The notes under the pieces are model-generated. The model was not told where the DNA came from and did no database searches. It worked only from the letters and a program-made list of their open reading frames with translations. From Kudoa neothunni (taxonomy: Eukaryota > Cnidaria): DNA of 64,000 nt. Below, piece by piece: positions 37,001-49,221 of this stretch (positions are counted from its first letter, which is position 1; every line of letters starts with the position of its first letter). The DNA is taken from assembly GCA_964304625.1 (NCBI GenBank), contig OZ199840.1:5704001-5768000 (forward strand). Direction: 5' to 3'. A program made the translations under genes and the position numbers.

Positions 37001-40000
37001 GGTAAATTCATCAGAATTGGTGGTCCAAAGTTCAACGGTAAAGTCTGAAGGTGAGAAGCTGCTATTTTCGAACATCGGTTTGTTACTTGACGAAGATACC
37101 GGGAATAGCTCCAATTTAAAATTCCAAGTGGAAATCTCATTTATATGACGATAGTATGATACATCAAGATCAATCCCATTAAAAGTAATGAATTGATTTT
37201 GTTCGTCTACAAAAGAGGTGTGGAAACAAACGCTAAAAATTGGTTTGTGAGTGACGGAGTCGGTGTTATCATTGTTCGAGTTGCTGTGAATAGAAAATTC
37301 GAATCTAACATCTCCGAAAATTGTTGTTCCCAAGTAGAACAGTATTTCGCCGTTGGGAGCGATTTGATAATTGGTACAACAAAAACTTAATACATCAAAA
37401 CAATAGACTTTAAGTTTGATTTTCTGGTCGGCCGTTAGATTCAATTTAAACCCGGGCCATAATGATAGATATGCGTATTTTAGATGGATAGAGCGCACAC
37501 TAGTCACAGTATTGTGCGCTGAGACACATTGTTTGAAATAGTCCAGGTATCTATAAATGTGAAATTAATATAAATGGCTGCGATTTGAAAAATCGAACCT
37601 TTCGACCGAAGCTAAAGGTGGTGGTATAGATCTATGCATGTGTTTCAATTTGATTCGACGTGTTACAATAGACAATGAATCCATAGCAGAATCAGTAAAT
37701 CCCGAAATCATAATTATTCCAGCTATCACCGAAGCTACAGCAAATGAATTAATCTAAAGAAATAAATTCAAATCAATAAACTCAAATCAATAAATAATGG
37801 CAGTAAATGAATAAGCAATCCATTTATTAAAAAGATGACAATTAATTACATGATAAATAAAAATAATTAACAATTTTTATTTTATATAAAAAGATTAACA
37901 ATAAATAAAAAGAGTATGACACTAACACAACGCACTGTCCAAATTAAGAAATATAACTTAGCTTGTTTAACTAATTTTGCACCTTTTACATAAAATAGGG
38001 TTAATTATTCAAAACTTTCAAGTTTTTATGTCAATAATAATAAATATTAAGTGAATGAGTGACTGTATCACAAATAGGCGGAAAATCCCCATGGAACTTG
38101 CTATTGTACAGGCGAATAATATTTCGTAACCAAATACATATAAAATATTGAAAATTTATATATCAAAATAATAACCATGATTATATTTTTTCAGAGTACA
38201 CAATTGTATATATCATTTACTTTGGACGTAACCAAGAATTATATGAATTTTTAAAGGAAAATGGAAGATTTTACGAGGGGATTAAAGTCCATTTGGGGTG
38301 TAATATATCCAAAGTTAGTTGCAAGGTTTAAAAAGGAGATGGCTATTGGGTTATTGGCATGGTAAATAATATTCAGGTGGCGCTAGTTTTGGCTTTATGT
38401 AATTATTACTGATATTCAAGAATGAAGCGGCAGTCCACAACTACTTAAATATGGTAGATTCAAAAAAAGTAAATCTATAAACAGCTTATTAATAAGAGTT
38501 GCTGAGATTAAAATTTCTAATGCGTAAGTGTACGTGCGGTTCAGGATTAAATTTTATTGTGCCAATGACCCGGCCATTAAAAAATTCACTTTAAGCAATC
38601 ATTCAAAGTTTCTTTGTTAATTTAAATGTTTTAAATAATTATAATTAATCTTTCTAATAATTAACAAAATGTTCCAAATTATTTATACGATATCTAGTCG
38701 AATTTATAAACAATTAAAATCCTAAATTGCGTACGCAAGTCAAACTATATTCATAAAATAAACTCTCGGTATTGCCTGATTCGGTTTATTTTAACATATT
38801 TATTGACAATTTTATTTTTATAAGGAACATTTAAATATTATATGAAGTCGGAAACTTATTCTTCATGATTAAATTTTATATAAGTAACAAAAAGAATGGA
38901 AAAATTGATTTTCTTGCTATTGTGTAACTAAAGTTGTTGATCTTAATCACCTTATTCTTCAAAATGCTTTATAATAAAGACCTTAAACGACTCGTTTCCA
39001 GATAAGTATTGTAGCCAACATCAAAATAATCAAACATGTAATGTAATGAATAATGGTAGGTAAAGTTGGAACCCTCGGACCATAACTGAAAGGCGATGAT
39101 GCCATACCGCTCTACTGCTGATTGCGCGTAATTTAACTTTGGCTATAATCCCAATAAACAATCATTACACCAAATAATCAAATAATCAAAGAACGGAGAA
39201 AGTCACAAAATTATCGAATATTATATTTTTAAATTATTGCCCGGACTCGGGGTTTTTTAATTTTTTACAAAATCTTGGGTTTTTATTGAAAACCTGTTAA
39301 CATTAAATAATAACAGTTCATTTTATGTGCGGCATTAATGTTAATATTTTTAATGACGTATTCTATTCAGATTATCTCATGCAGTAGCGCTTCCCAACTA
39401 ACATTAGACTCGCGCTCCCGTTTGATGACAAAACGAAGTTCGCACCCCCTTTCATAAGATAAGGTGTAACCAACTCAAAACTTATTTCTACGGTGGTCGA
39501 ATCTCGCACCCCAAGCCCATAATTTACCTCCCTTGGGGTGCGGAAACCCCCTGGAGGGAACCACGATCATGCCATGCAAGGTTTAACACTTACGATTTGA
39601 ATGACAACACATTTGATTGTTTAATATTACACCATTACATAATTACTCAATAAACATTGTCGCACATTCTTAGAAAATTGAAACATTATTTCAAAATAAA
39701 TCTTGAACTATGAAATAATTAATTGTGAGTACATTGATCTATACTAGACATTTGGTATGAGTGAGTGTTCGCGCCTAAAAATTATAATAATACGACGATA
39801 AATCTAAATTAATGTCTGAAGACGTAATTATAGAGTCTAAAGCTGATTAAAAACTTTGATAGATACGATTCTATTTTTTGTTTTTCGTTTAACTAGCGTT
39901 TTATCTCGACCTTGGGTTTTTTAAAACCTCCTGGTAACTCTGATTATTGCATTGTTGGCGTAAGCGCTCATGCCGGCATTGCGTAATTTTTTGGTACCAC

Positions 40001-43000
40001 GGAAAAGTTACGCAATATCGAGATTGACTGTATTAATAACGATGGGTAGGTACGCTATTCTGCACCACTCACATTAATTTTATAAAATAATGATATACAA
40101 CAAATTCTTGTTCAACTTTCTAAAGTCGCTAAAAAGACAATCTTCCTAGGCCTTTTGGATTCAATTTGACCCAAGATTATTATTTGCTAAACTAATTCTA
40201 AAAATTGTTACCTATTCAATTTTCTGGTATTTTCGATTTCTATCGACTACTTTTTCAGTAGAACAGTGTGAAATATAACAATTATTATTTATTTTCACGT
40301 AGACTGTAATATTTGTTCAGTTTGGTTTTTATCCTAATCTAGCGCGAAACCCTGCTTTTGTCAGGTTACACGAATATTTCGAGTTGGAGAACGCCTTTAA
40401 AATCATTTAAAAAATACACTTATACACTCATCTCAGTTAATCCATCGAAAGGACGAAACTAAAATATTTTTAAAGGAGATCGCACAAATTCTCTATCAAC
40501 CACCTCTCGCGGGCCGAAATCTACAGAAAGGGAAAATTGTCAAAGCAAAATCACCCTATCCAGGAACCCAGACTAACAGTTTCCGAATAACCGAAAGACG
40601 TCGATGTGAATATTGTCCTCGAGGAACTGATAAAAAAACTCAAACCACGTGCTCATATTGCAATAAACACAATTGTTCAGTTCATTCATCGAAAAATTGT
40701 AAGAAGTGTTCAAATAATTAGATAATTCTGAGCAAATTTGTAAAAATTATAATTTTTATTCGCATGAGGAATATATAGTCTTCAATTTATCAGCTAAAAC
40801 AATGTACGTGAAGTATAATTTTTCGTACGATAATTTGCGAGCAGGATCCGAGATCATTAATACGGTATTAGCACAGATTAAGTGATATATTAATCACTAT
40901 TTTACCGAAGAATGAGTCGATAAAATTAAAAAAGCATCACTTCTTTGACTTTTAAATAATTTTTATAGTGTAATGCTTAAATAAAAAATTGAGGTTAATT
41001 TGACCCCAAAAGTCCTCCGAAGGTAAAAATTTATTCCCTACTATTATTGTGATCATTTCCTCCCAATTTTATCATTTTATACTGCACAAAAATTTAGGAA
41101 AATAGATAAAAAATAGAGAAAATTTAAAGAGTACACAAAGAATAATTCTGGTTTTAATTATATTTTGGGGTCAATTTGACCCAAAAATCTTCGGAGGGTT
41201 AAATAGAAATATTATTTTCACTCGCTATAGCTAATCTTAAATTGATTACAACAAGACAAAGTTATCTTAGCATAAGCAATTTAACACCTTTGCTCAACAC
41301 ATAAGTAGATAATTAATAGATTAGAATCAACTATAGTAATAGTAGCAATAGAGAATAAAGATAAGTACATTAAATAGATTAATCGTTTAAACTGTGATTT
41401 GGTGAATATACACACATCATACATGCACAGGCGCAAAAATTGCCGCTAAATCCCCTTTTATTTATTTGCTCCAATGATTTTACTGTTACAATAGAAACGC
41501 ACGAAAACGTACAAAATGAGTTACTTTTGGCAGTATGACCAACATAGAGGAAGATCCCAATTTAAGAAAGTTTTTCACCATCACAATGCACTCATAAAAT
41601 TCATTCAAAGGTAAAACCTTATTATCACCAATAGGAATTTCAAGGATCTGAAAACAAAAATTAATTTAATCTCAAAGAGTAAAGAAAGGAGGAAATACCT
41701 GAAATTTGATGTTTTGAAAAAAACTGGGGCGTTCTTCAAAGAAAGACAGCATAAACACCTTTTTGGTTCTTTCGATTTCATTTAAGGCGGCAACTAATTG
41801 GTTGGGATTGAATTTTGGATTGACAAGTAGTATCTTTGAGGAGAATTCATAGAAGATTGATCTGGATGTGATCGAGCTTTTATAAGGTCCAACTAGCACA
41901 TTTTTATCAGATTTGGAGTCAGCATTGTGGGAATAGCTTTTGGGATTCTGCTGCATCCGATCAGCATTAGAAGATGGAACATTTGTGGTAATTGTGGTTT
42001 TGAATTTGTCGGAAGCAGTTTTGATGTTGGTTAGAAATACACCGGCTTTATCTTTGAATTTGTCAAACATGAATTTGGTGTTGGTGGCCAGTGTTTTGAG
42101 ATTCTCTTGGTTGATAGTTGGGAAATAGCGTTGTGAGCGATGTGGATATTGGTCGTGGAAGCCTGCACCGGCTAAATCGGGTTGTGAATTAGCAGTACCT
42201 AATTGTTTAGGATAAGCCAGTGGAAGATTTTCGAGTATTTCGCCACGCGGATCAACACCTAATTGTTGCGACCAACTTTGGAAGCGTTGATAGAGTTCAG
42301 ACGATGAAGGGCGCAACGATGGATCAGCTACAAATATTTCCTTGACAACATTGATGAGTGCATTGTACATTTCTCCGTCAATCACCACATTTCGTGGCGG
42401 GTTATATTGGATATTTACAATCGCTAGTTTTTCGCCACTCTCAAATGGATGCACTCCATACAACAACTCAAAAAGCACACATCCACAAGCCCACATATCA
42501 ATTTTGTCATTGATCACATGCATCGAATAGGTTTCCAGCATTTCTGGCGCCCGATATTTTGGAGTGCTGTATCGAGCCATATCTTCTTGAACCTCTAAAT
42601 GTTTCACATTGGACCAACTGTCGTTGGGATGATGTACCACAGAGGTACAACTTCCAAAATCGCATAATCTCAATGTGCCATCCATCGCTAAAAGTAGATT
42701 CTGAAGTTTAACATCTCGATGAATAATCATTGGATCCATTTGATGGAGATGGCACAATGCTGAACACAATTGGCCAACGGTCTTCACAATAGTTGTTGTT
42801 GGTAGTGGAAATTGGTTGACCATTTTCATGGATTGCAACAAATTACCTTAAATAGTTTGTATTATAATAGATTATAATTAGTGAGGCATATTTTAAAGAA
42901 AATAAATGAATTTTTTCCAACAATCTCACTTAAAATATCCACATCAAAGTAAATACCTTGGCACAACTCTAACAACAAATAGTAATCGTAGTTGTTCTCT

Positions 43001-43494
43001 ACGGCACATCCATAAAAGTTGATTATGTTGGGTTTGGATTGGAGTTTCTTCAACAAATTCATTTCCATATTAATCGCTCGTTTGCCTTCCTCACTAACAG
43101 CTCTCATATGCTAAACAAATAAATAAATATGTGAATATTTAAATAAATAAATAAATAAATAATGAGTAAGTAGTTGGATAGTTTGCGGAAAATAAAAAAA
43201 TAATGATAAAATTGGTCTTTGATTCGATACAAAAATAACAATTACCTTCACAGCATATAACATATCCGGCCTACTTGTATCATAAGCTTCATAGATATAA
43301 CCGTATGCGCCTTTAAAAAGTTGTAAATTAAAAAAAGAACCCAACCAAACAACAAGAATATAATCAAATCCCCAAACACACGAGATTTGAATACCTTCGT
43401 CCAAGCACTTTTTCGTGCGTATAGTCATTTCTCCAACCGATATGGTGATGATTTTGTTGTCGCTTTTCGCCCATGAATTCAACATTGAGGTCAT
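34039..43494 (-). CDS. GAK: GAK/auxilin-type kinase with PTEN-like, C2 and J domains
   Basis: Ten exons: 43494-43395, 43310-43246, 43110-42957, 42846-41699, 41647-41525, 37753-37599, 37550-36795, 35389-34420, 34366-34190 and 34137-34039. All are GT..AG with consistent phase; 1248 residues (human GAK 1311). The NAK-family kinase domain has Gly-loop EGAYGYIYEA, VK55, HRDVKLQN (149-156), DFG (169-171) and YRAPEM. A PTEN/auxilin-like region (about 440-590) is followed by a C2-like domain (about 600-780). A linker holds clathrin/AP-type motifs (LLDLF, DIF, VFGDLLG). The C-terminal auxilin J domain (about 1150-1245) has HPDK at 1213-1216. GAK recruits HSC70 to strip clathrin from vesicles and phosphorylates adaptor subunits. 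Catalytic kinase residues are intact. The CX5R loop expected in the phosphatase-like domain is replaced (VILPKINSFAVAS). Introns 5 (3771 nt) and 7 (1405 nt) are large. Confidence 0.95.
38766..40023. mobile_element. Non-autonomous TIR element, copy B, in GAK intron 5
   Basis: The left part (38754-39237) is the paralogue of the repeat at 31 kb. The left end CTCGGTATTGCCTGA and the right end GTTACGCAATATCGAG (ending about 40023) are imperfect inverted repeats, suggesting a 1.26-kb DNA transposon without coding capacity. A hAT-like internal word TAGCGCTTCCCAACT near 39385 may mark a nested insertion. Confidence 0.5.
40111..41202 (+). mobile_element. piggyBac-like deletion derivative, copy B, in GAK intron 5
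   Basis: Ends at TTAA 41199-41202 after CTTCGGAGGG. Its left end (about 40111) aligns with the right end of the 59.6-kb copy in reverse complement. An open plus-strand frame at about 40465-40720 ends in the C-terminal cysteine-rich domain typical of piggyBac transposases (RRRCEYCPRGTDKKTQTTC, then SYCNKHNC and CKKC). Further downstream (about 40755-40950) a second coding-like stretch (EEYIVFNLSAKTMYVKYNFS) is also conserved in the other copy. The catalytic core is absent. Lying antisense inside a GAK intron, it is presumably spliced out. Confidence 0.75.
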
Positions 43495-44644
43495 TCGAAT
43501 ATTATTGGTATGGTAGTCGGATTTAAACGGCTTACGAAAGATTGGTCGAATAAAAATATGATGGTTGATCACGACTAAATCGGGTAATTAGTTATTGGCA
43601 GCATATCAAAACCTGAATCAACAAACTGGAAGAATTTTGATTCTATTACAATTCAAGGTGACGTATTTCTCCAATTGATCCCCTGTCTTGATAGGTTTAG
43701 ACAACTTAACGCATGACTAAAGGATATTTTTCTACTGTTTTTGTGTGTACTGGTTCAAGAATTTATATGAGAGTTCGAGGCAACAATTGGCTATTATCGG
43801 ATAAAAATATGACCACTACCAGTTGGTAATCGTTAGATGCAACGGTTGGACGGATGACGCTGATATGTGTTTACTCTAGGATGGATAATTCGTTCAGCTG
43901 ATGAGATGATCTGATCATCGGTGAAGTCTTATAGCGGTTTTTGTGCAATTTTTTAGACTATTTTTTTAAGTTTCCTCATTCAATGAGGACTGCTCACTTA
44001 AGTGTAAAATTTTAAAGTATTCTCCCAAGTTTAGTTTGACCGAATATTTGGTTTATTATGTTATTTAATATAGAAAACATGTTTTGTAGGAGTGCTTTTC
44101 AATCCAAATTACTACTATGCATTATTACATCAAGATTCGGCACCCGATTAATTGAAATAATAAACGAAAATACTATTAATAAATTTGAAAAGCATTATTA
44201 TTAATCCGCTCAAGTTAATATTTATTAAGTATTTGGAAAAATATTCGGAGTTATTATTCTAATTAATATTCTAAAAAGTAAGTGTTTCATATGAATCAAC
44301 TATGGGACAATTTTCAAATCAATTTCTGTTAGAACCGTGCGCACGGTCGTGGAAATGAGTAATGATCGGTTGTTAAAATAGATTGATTGTTAGTTATTAT
44401 CCTGTTTTTTCGGTACATCCATATTGTAAGATAACGTTGCCCACGTTTGCTGAAATCTTGCACGTGATCATTATGTTAAGATAATTAGACAAATGAGATA
44501 AGCGATTACAAGGAGTTCCGTTATCTTATGGGATTATATCACGTACATTAATAGTTGATTTTAAAAGATAACTCCATTAATTCTATAGGTAATTAGATAT
44601 TCAACTAATAGTAGTAACTTTTTAATCAAATTGTATTCGTTCTA
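43495..44644. other. Upstream region of GAK
   Basis: About 1.1 kb of AT-rich sequence before the GAK start. The frame continues open upstream of the chosen ATG but has no earlier ATG. No TATA box or other motif could be assigned with confidence. Confidence 0.4.
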
Positions 44645-45926
44645 CCGGGTTTTACGTATAAAACCGGACGTTGTATATGCTTGGGCAAAAATTTGGCATT
44701 TTATACTGCATTCCAAATTAACAGAAATTAATGAAAATTATGATAGATTTCAATTTCTACGGATGCCATCTAAGGTGTGACGTAATTCAAGAAAACTTGC
44801 ATTGAGTTAAAAATCATTTTTTACATTCGCCTCAGTTACAAATTGAGAGGAAGTTGTCATTCTCCGTATTAAATCATTATGTCTCCAGATAGAGCCATCT
44901 TTTCTTGTTTTCGATTTAATTCGAGAAAATACCTCCTCACAAGGGTTTAAAAATGGCGAGTATCATGGTAGATATTTATCTCATACGGATAGTTGTCAAA
45001 AAATTCCAGATTAGAATTATGGGTTCTGACTTTATCCATGACAATAATGTATAATGTAGTCCCCATCGCCAAACGAATTTTTAATTGGCTCAAAAATTGT
45101 TTGAAAAATTTCACAATCTACTCCCCTGGTAATGATTTCACCGTAAACTACATTGATAACCCTGACAGCCAGGATCATGGTTACGTTATACCCTCCAGTG
45201 TTAGTCATCATTGGATTGGGAGTTATTACAACTGGAGCGCGGTCATGAGAACGTAGTAAATGAAGGGAAAAGGGACTTTCATCGAAGAATATCATCTTTC
45301 TGTAACGTACATTTATTGGGAAGTCTGTGTATTAATTGGTGTGTTCTCTCCGTTCTTGTTTTACATCGGATGATTTGCGACTATGAGATATCTGTCTGAT
45401 CATTTTAAATGATATATTCAGTTATTTTAAACCATCTCCAAACGGTTGTTTGACTCACATCCAAAATGAGTTTTTGGCTCATAGATTGTAAAGTTATGGT
45501 ACAGTCATCTTAATTTCCCTTGGACCACCTCTTACACATTTTGTATATGTATCAGATGTTTTATACCTTTAACCATGCTGTATGCTGTACGCTGTACGCT
45601 GTGCAGGGTGGATTTTAATATTCCTAGATCGTGAGCTGTAATAAGTGAGACCGAGGCCTCCATCACGACCGCGGGAATCCGTTTATGATGGATAGTGTTA
45701 ACGAGGTGGCTCGGATTGATTAGTATTATTATACTTACATATAGTGTTTCTATTCGCGCTATTACATGAGCTATCGTAGAAAATGATTTTCCATCATCAA
45801 CTATAGGTTGAATGGCGCATTTTCTTAGGTCATCTGAAATGTTATTTCTTGACGTTTTGTTACATTTAAATTTATTTGTTTCCTATGCTTAATAACGCGC
45901 TGTTCGGGTTTGAAGGTAAAACCCGG
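44645..45926 (-). mobile_element. Tc1/IS630-like transposon relic with TIRs
   Basis: The terminal inverted repeats CCGGGTTTTACG (from 44645) and GTAAAACCCGG (to 45926) are flanked by TA at 44643-44644 and 45927-45928, the standard target. Minus-strand blocks include FFDESPFSLHLLRSHDRAP at about 45290-45235 and YSPFLNPCEEVFSRIKSK at about 44970-44910. Both are close to the element at 25 kb, so they belong to one family. Stops and frame changes make it inactive. Plus-strand frames at 44993-45256 and 45211-45399 are shadows. Confidence 0.85.
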
Positions 45927-45928
45927 TA

Positions 45929-46622
45929 ACATATTTTATTTATGAAGACAACTAACCTGTTGAAGCATTTTGAAGGTTATTAAAGCATCATTTATTTGAA
46001 AATGTAATAACCATCTTATGTAGTTACTAAGAATTTATCATTAGCCAATGATAGGATATATTACTCGGGTCGTTCTTTTGATTTAGTAGCACTATTTTTA
46101 CGTAAATTAAAGATTTTCTATTGAGGATACAAATTGGCTATGTTGAAACGATGCATTTGAGTATACTTTGAAGAATGCCATATTTTTCTCAAATGATAAA
46201 TAATAATTAAGTTTTACATTAGTCTTTGATGGCGTCTCTTTCAACAAGAAGGGTGAATGCGCGAGGATTATAAGGTTAATTTTAATCAATAATATTATCT
46301 TTTTGTCATGTATTCCACCACAAAAACAGTTTATACGACTGATTCTAGCGCGTAAAAACAAATGCTACAACTTAGAAAGAATTTAACGCTATATGAGATT
46401 TTTAAATAAGTTATTGATTACAAATAACTTTTTGCCTTATTATTCATATATATTTGTGATAAAAAATATTTTGGAAAGCGATTTCACTATTAGGGAAAAC
46501 AAGTTATCGATGATTCCTGACAAGATAGCTGATGATTAATAATGAATACATTTTTAGGTTTTCTCTCCTTACAATATTAAATTTTTTTAAAGATTCGTAA
46601 CTCCGATAATCTCATAATACCA
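45929..46622. other. AT-rich spacer
   Basis: No exon supported. A minus-strand frame at 46361-46107 has no partner exon and no family match. Confidence 0.35.
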
Positions 46623-47102
46623 TTGACAAAAAAGTTCAACTTTTTGGTATATTTCAAGTTCAACTATGCCATGGTTATCAAAAATGTGGACGCAATGTTT
46701 TGCGACCGTTCTTTATTTTACAACAACTACCACATAATTATACTACTAAAATTGGTAAAACTATCTGAGGCCAATATAGAAACACTTATGATCCCCATAT
46801 GGGTTATAAACAATAATTCAACCGACTCGAAACGTAAGGTTGCTTCTGAATATGGCAAATTAATAATGAACGGCGATGTATCAACTAGCCTGAACGCGTA
46901 CGTCGAAGAAGATAATGAATCGAACTGCAATGAATTCATTCAAACTCATCATGAAAATAATAACTTTAAAATTTTAATAATTTTTCATCCGTATGCAGTC
47001 GGATACTCGTGTATTCTCCATCTTATTTCAACAAAAATTGGATTGATCTCAAAATATATTTTCTTAATTTTATTGGAACCAATGATTTTTTTCAATAATT
47101 AA
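46623..47102 (+). CDS. Unidentified 159-codon open frame
   Basis: The longest open frame in this part of the window and not overlapped by a known repeat. I do not recognise it. The middle (about residues 60-110) is polar with ordinary composition (STDSKRKVASEYGKLIMNGD), and the last 40 residues form two hydrophobic stretches (ILIIFHPYAVGYSCILHLIS and IGLISKYIFLILL). It could be an exon or remnant of a membrane protein, or chance in AT-rich DNA. No signal peptide or splice partner was found; ATGs occur inside the frame near 46674. Confidence 0.3.
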   Translation: MTKKFNFLVYFKFNYAMVIKNVDAMFCDRSLFYNNYHIIILLKLVKLSEANIETLMIPIWVINNNSTDSKRKVASEYGKLIMNGDVSTSLNAYVEEDNESNCNEFIQTHHENNNFKILIIFHPYAVGYSCILHLISTKIGLISKYIFLILLEPMIFFNN

Positions 47103-48681
47103 TCAACACTATATTTTAGATCAACATTTAATTCCAATAGGGAAATAACTTAAGGCGGATTATAGGAAGTTATTACTTTATAGGAGTAATTCTTACATGT
47201 GTGTTTAGTATAGCATTCGATAAACGTGAAAATGTAGTTTAAAAAAATATAAACACTAATAATTTCGTAGAAATAAAATTTTTTCGGTTTAATGAATTAT
47301 ATATGTACCGATAAAAATAATTACCTTAATTAACATATTGTGTCTATATCTTGAAATATTCACAATTAGTATGTGTTATGTTTTGCCGAATTTGTTGTTA
47401 GGAAATTTTGGCATTTAAAAAAACTTATAAAACAACAAAAATATAGTTTTAAATATTTTTTTTAATGTTTTACACATACTTTAAGGTAAAAAAAATTTAT
47501 ACAATCATTTTTAAAAATTAGGTTCCTGAATTTAATAAAATAGACTGAATAGTTTAATTTCTAATAAAAAATTTAATAAAAATATTATAAACTAAAACAA
47601 ATCTTACTAAATTAATATCCATATTTTAAGGTCACAGATTATTTATATTATAGTGAAAAATGAGACGTTTTTGTGAAATTTGCAAAATATTTATTTTTAA
47701 AGTTAGTTTATATAAAATTGTTATATATCAATGTTAAAAAATCTAAATAGTAATAATAAATAACTTTTGAGTTAATAACTAAGAAAGAAACAAAATAATT
47801 CAATGTTTGTTGAAAAAAGCGCATTAAAGTTTATACGGGGTCAAAGGATATTAATTTGAGCAAAAAAATTAATTTTATGTTTTCTTCATCTCTATCACTT
47901 TTTCCATGTTTTATCCCTTAAAACGTTAGTGGTGCACAAATTTCCTGAGCTGGTCCAGAATTCGACTTGAAAAATCCCCCCGGCCCAAAAAATAACCTAT
48001 TAGATTGCACTTTAAGAGAGTTTAAATAATTTGGGGCGAACATAAATATGATACTGACCTTAAATTATTTGGCGTTGGTGCCGGGACAAGAAATTGTTAA
48101 TTAAAAACCAGGATTGATACATTCCTGCGCAGAAATGATGATTTAAATTTCGAAATCAAAATCGACAATGAATGATGCTTAAAAAAATTTAGTTTGACTG
48201 TTTCTATAAATAAATTTGAAACATAATATTTTTTAATGTTATAAAGAAACGCTGGGCAGTTTGCGCTAGTATCATAAAAAATGCCAATCTCGCGCCAAAT
48301 ATTTGTTGTACCTTACTAAATTAACTAGTTATCAATGTAATGGATATCAAAACATTGGAGAAACCTAATATTTTACTGACCGATAATACAATCAGTTAGG
48401 TTACCTTATTAAGTAAAATAAGTAAATTTTAGAAAAATAAAACTTTTTTTTGAATGACTAAAAATTTGGGTGTAATCTCATTAGAATGCAACAAAAGTCT
48501 AAAACAACTGAAATTCAAAATGTGACAGGTGTAGAACATGGTATCGGCGAGTAATGCAACTTGGAGTACCTGTAATCGTTTTAAAACAAGTGGTATCGGT
48601 GCACCCCTAGTTTTTTCCGATAGTCTCTTGGAGGCTCTGCCCTATAAAGAAAAGATTTCGCGCGTGCGGGTGGGCTCGCAT
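47103..48681. other. AT-rich spacer with repeat fragments
   Basis: No gene. Around 47940-47990 a patch (GGTCCAGAATTCGACTTGAAAAATCC) resembles sequence at about 15480-15515 next to the hAT relic, so it is a shared repeat. The 48538-48720 frame lies at a repeat edge and is not a gene. Confidence 0.4.
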
Positions 48682-49003
48682 ATATGGTGTTTCGTTATTT
48701 ATTCATTATTTACTCGATAGAATTCTCCTAAGTTTTTAAAAATGACATTTATCAATATTTTAAATAATTTTATGAAAGAAAAGGCGAGGTAGATTTCTAC
48801 TCCAATTTTATTTGTTAGGTGTTTTTACATTAACTTTTTTGGTATAAGGTGAAAAAAAAATTTCAATTCATTTTTCTGAAAGCTTTTATAAAGATAAAAT
48901 TTTACAAGAACTGGAGAGGAGTTATGTTCCATTTATACGTTATAATATGGTTGGTATGATTCACCTGGGGTAGAAATCTACCCCATTTTACTTAGAAGGT
49001 TAA
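48682..49003. repeat. Dispersed repeat with TTAA terminus, copy B
   Basis: Paralogue of 32770-33055, ending TTAA at 49000-49003. Immediately after it, 49004-49041 ends in GCTCCGGAGGGTTAA, the piggyBac-like family terminus. This suggests one element end lies nested against another at TTAA. Confidence 0.7.
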
Positions 49004-49221
49004 AATCATGTGGGTTTAAAAGACCCTACGCGTGCTCCGGAGGGTTAAATTATCCTTACACTGTCCAATTATCTAACCATTATCCTTGCTATGTAAATGA
49101 TCTGGATTTTCCTCGTCCCACCAAAGGCGATCATTAAACGTTCAAAAAATTTCTATGCCCACCAGTGGGGCATTACCTCCACGTTGGTGAACAATGTTAT
49201 AGTGGTTTCGACTATCCGCGC

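Noticed and set aside
43127-43162. (AAAT)n tract as a regulatory element
   Set aside because: Simple repeat inside GAK intron 2; nothing more can be said.
48538-48720. 60-codon plus-strand frame as a gene
   Set aside because: Overlaps the start of the dispersed repeat 48682-49003 and has no splice partner.
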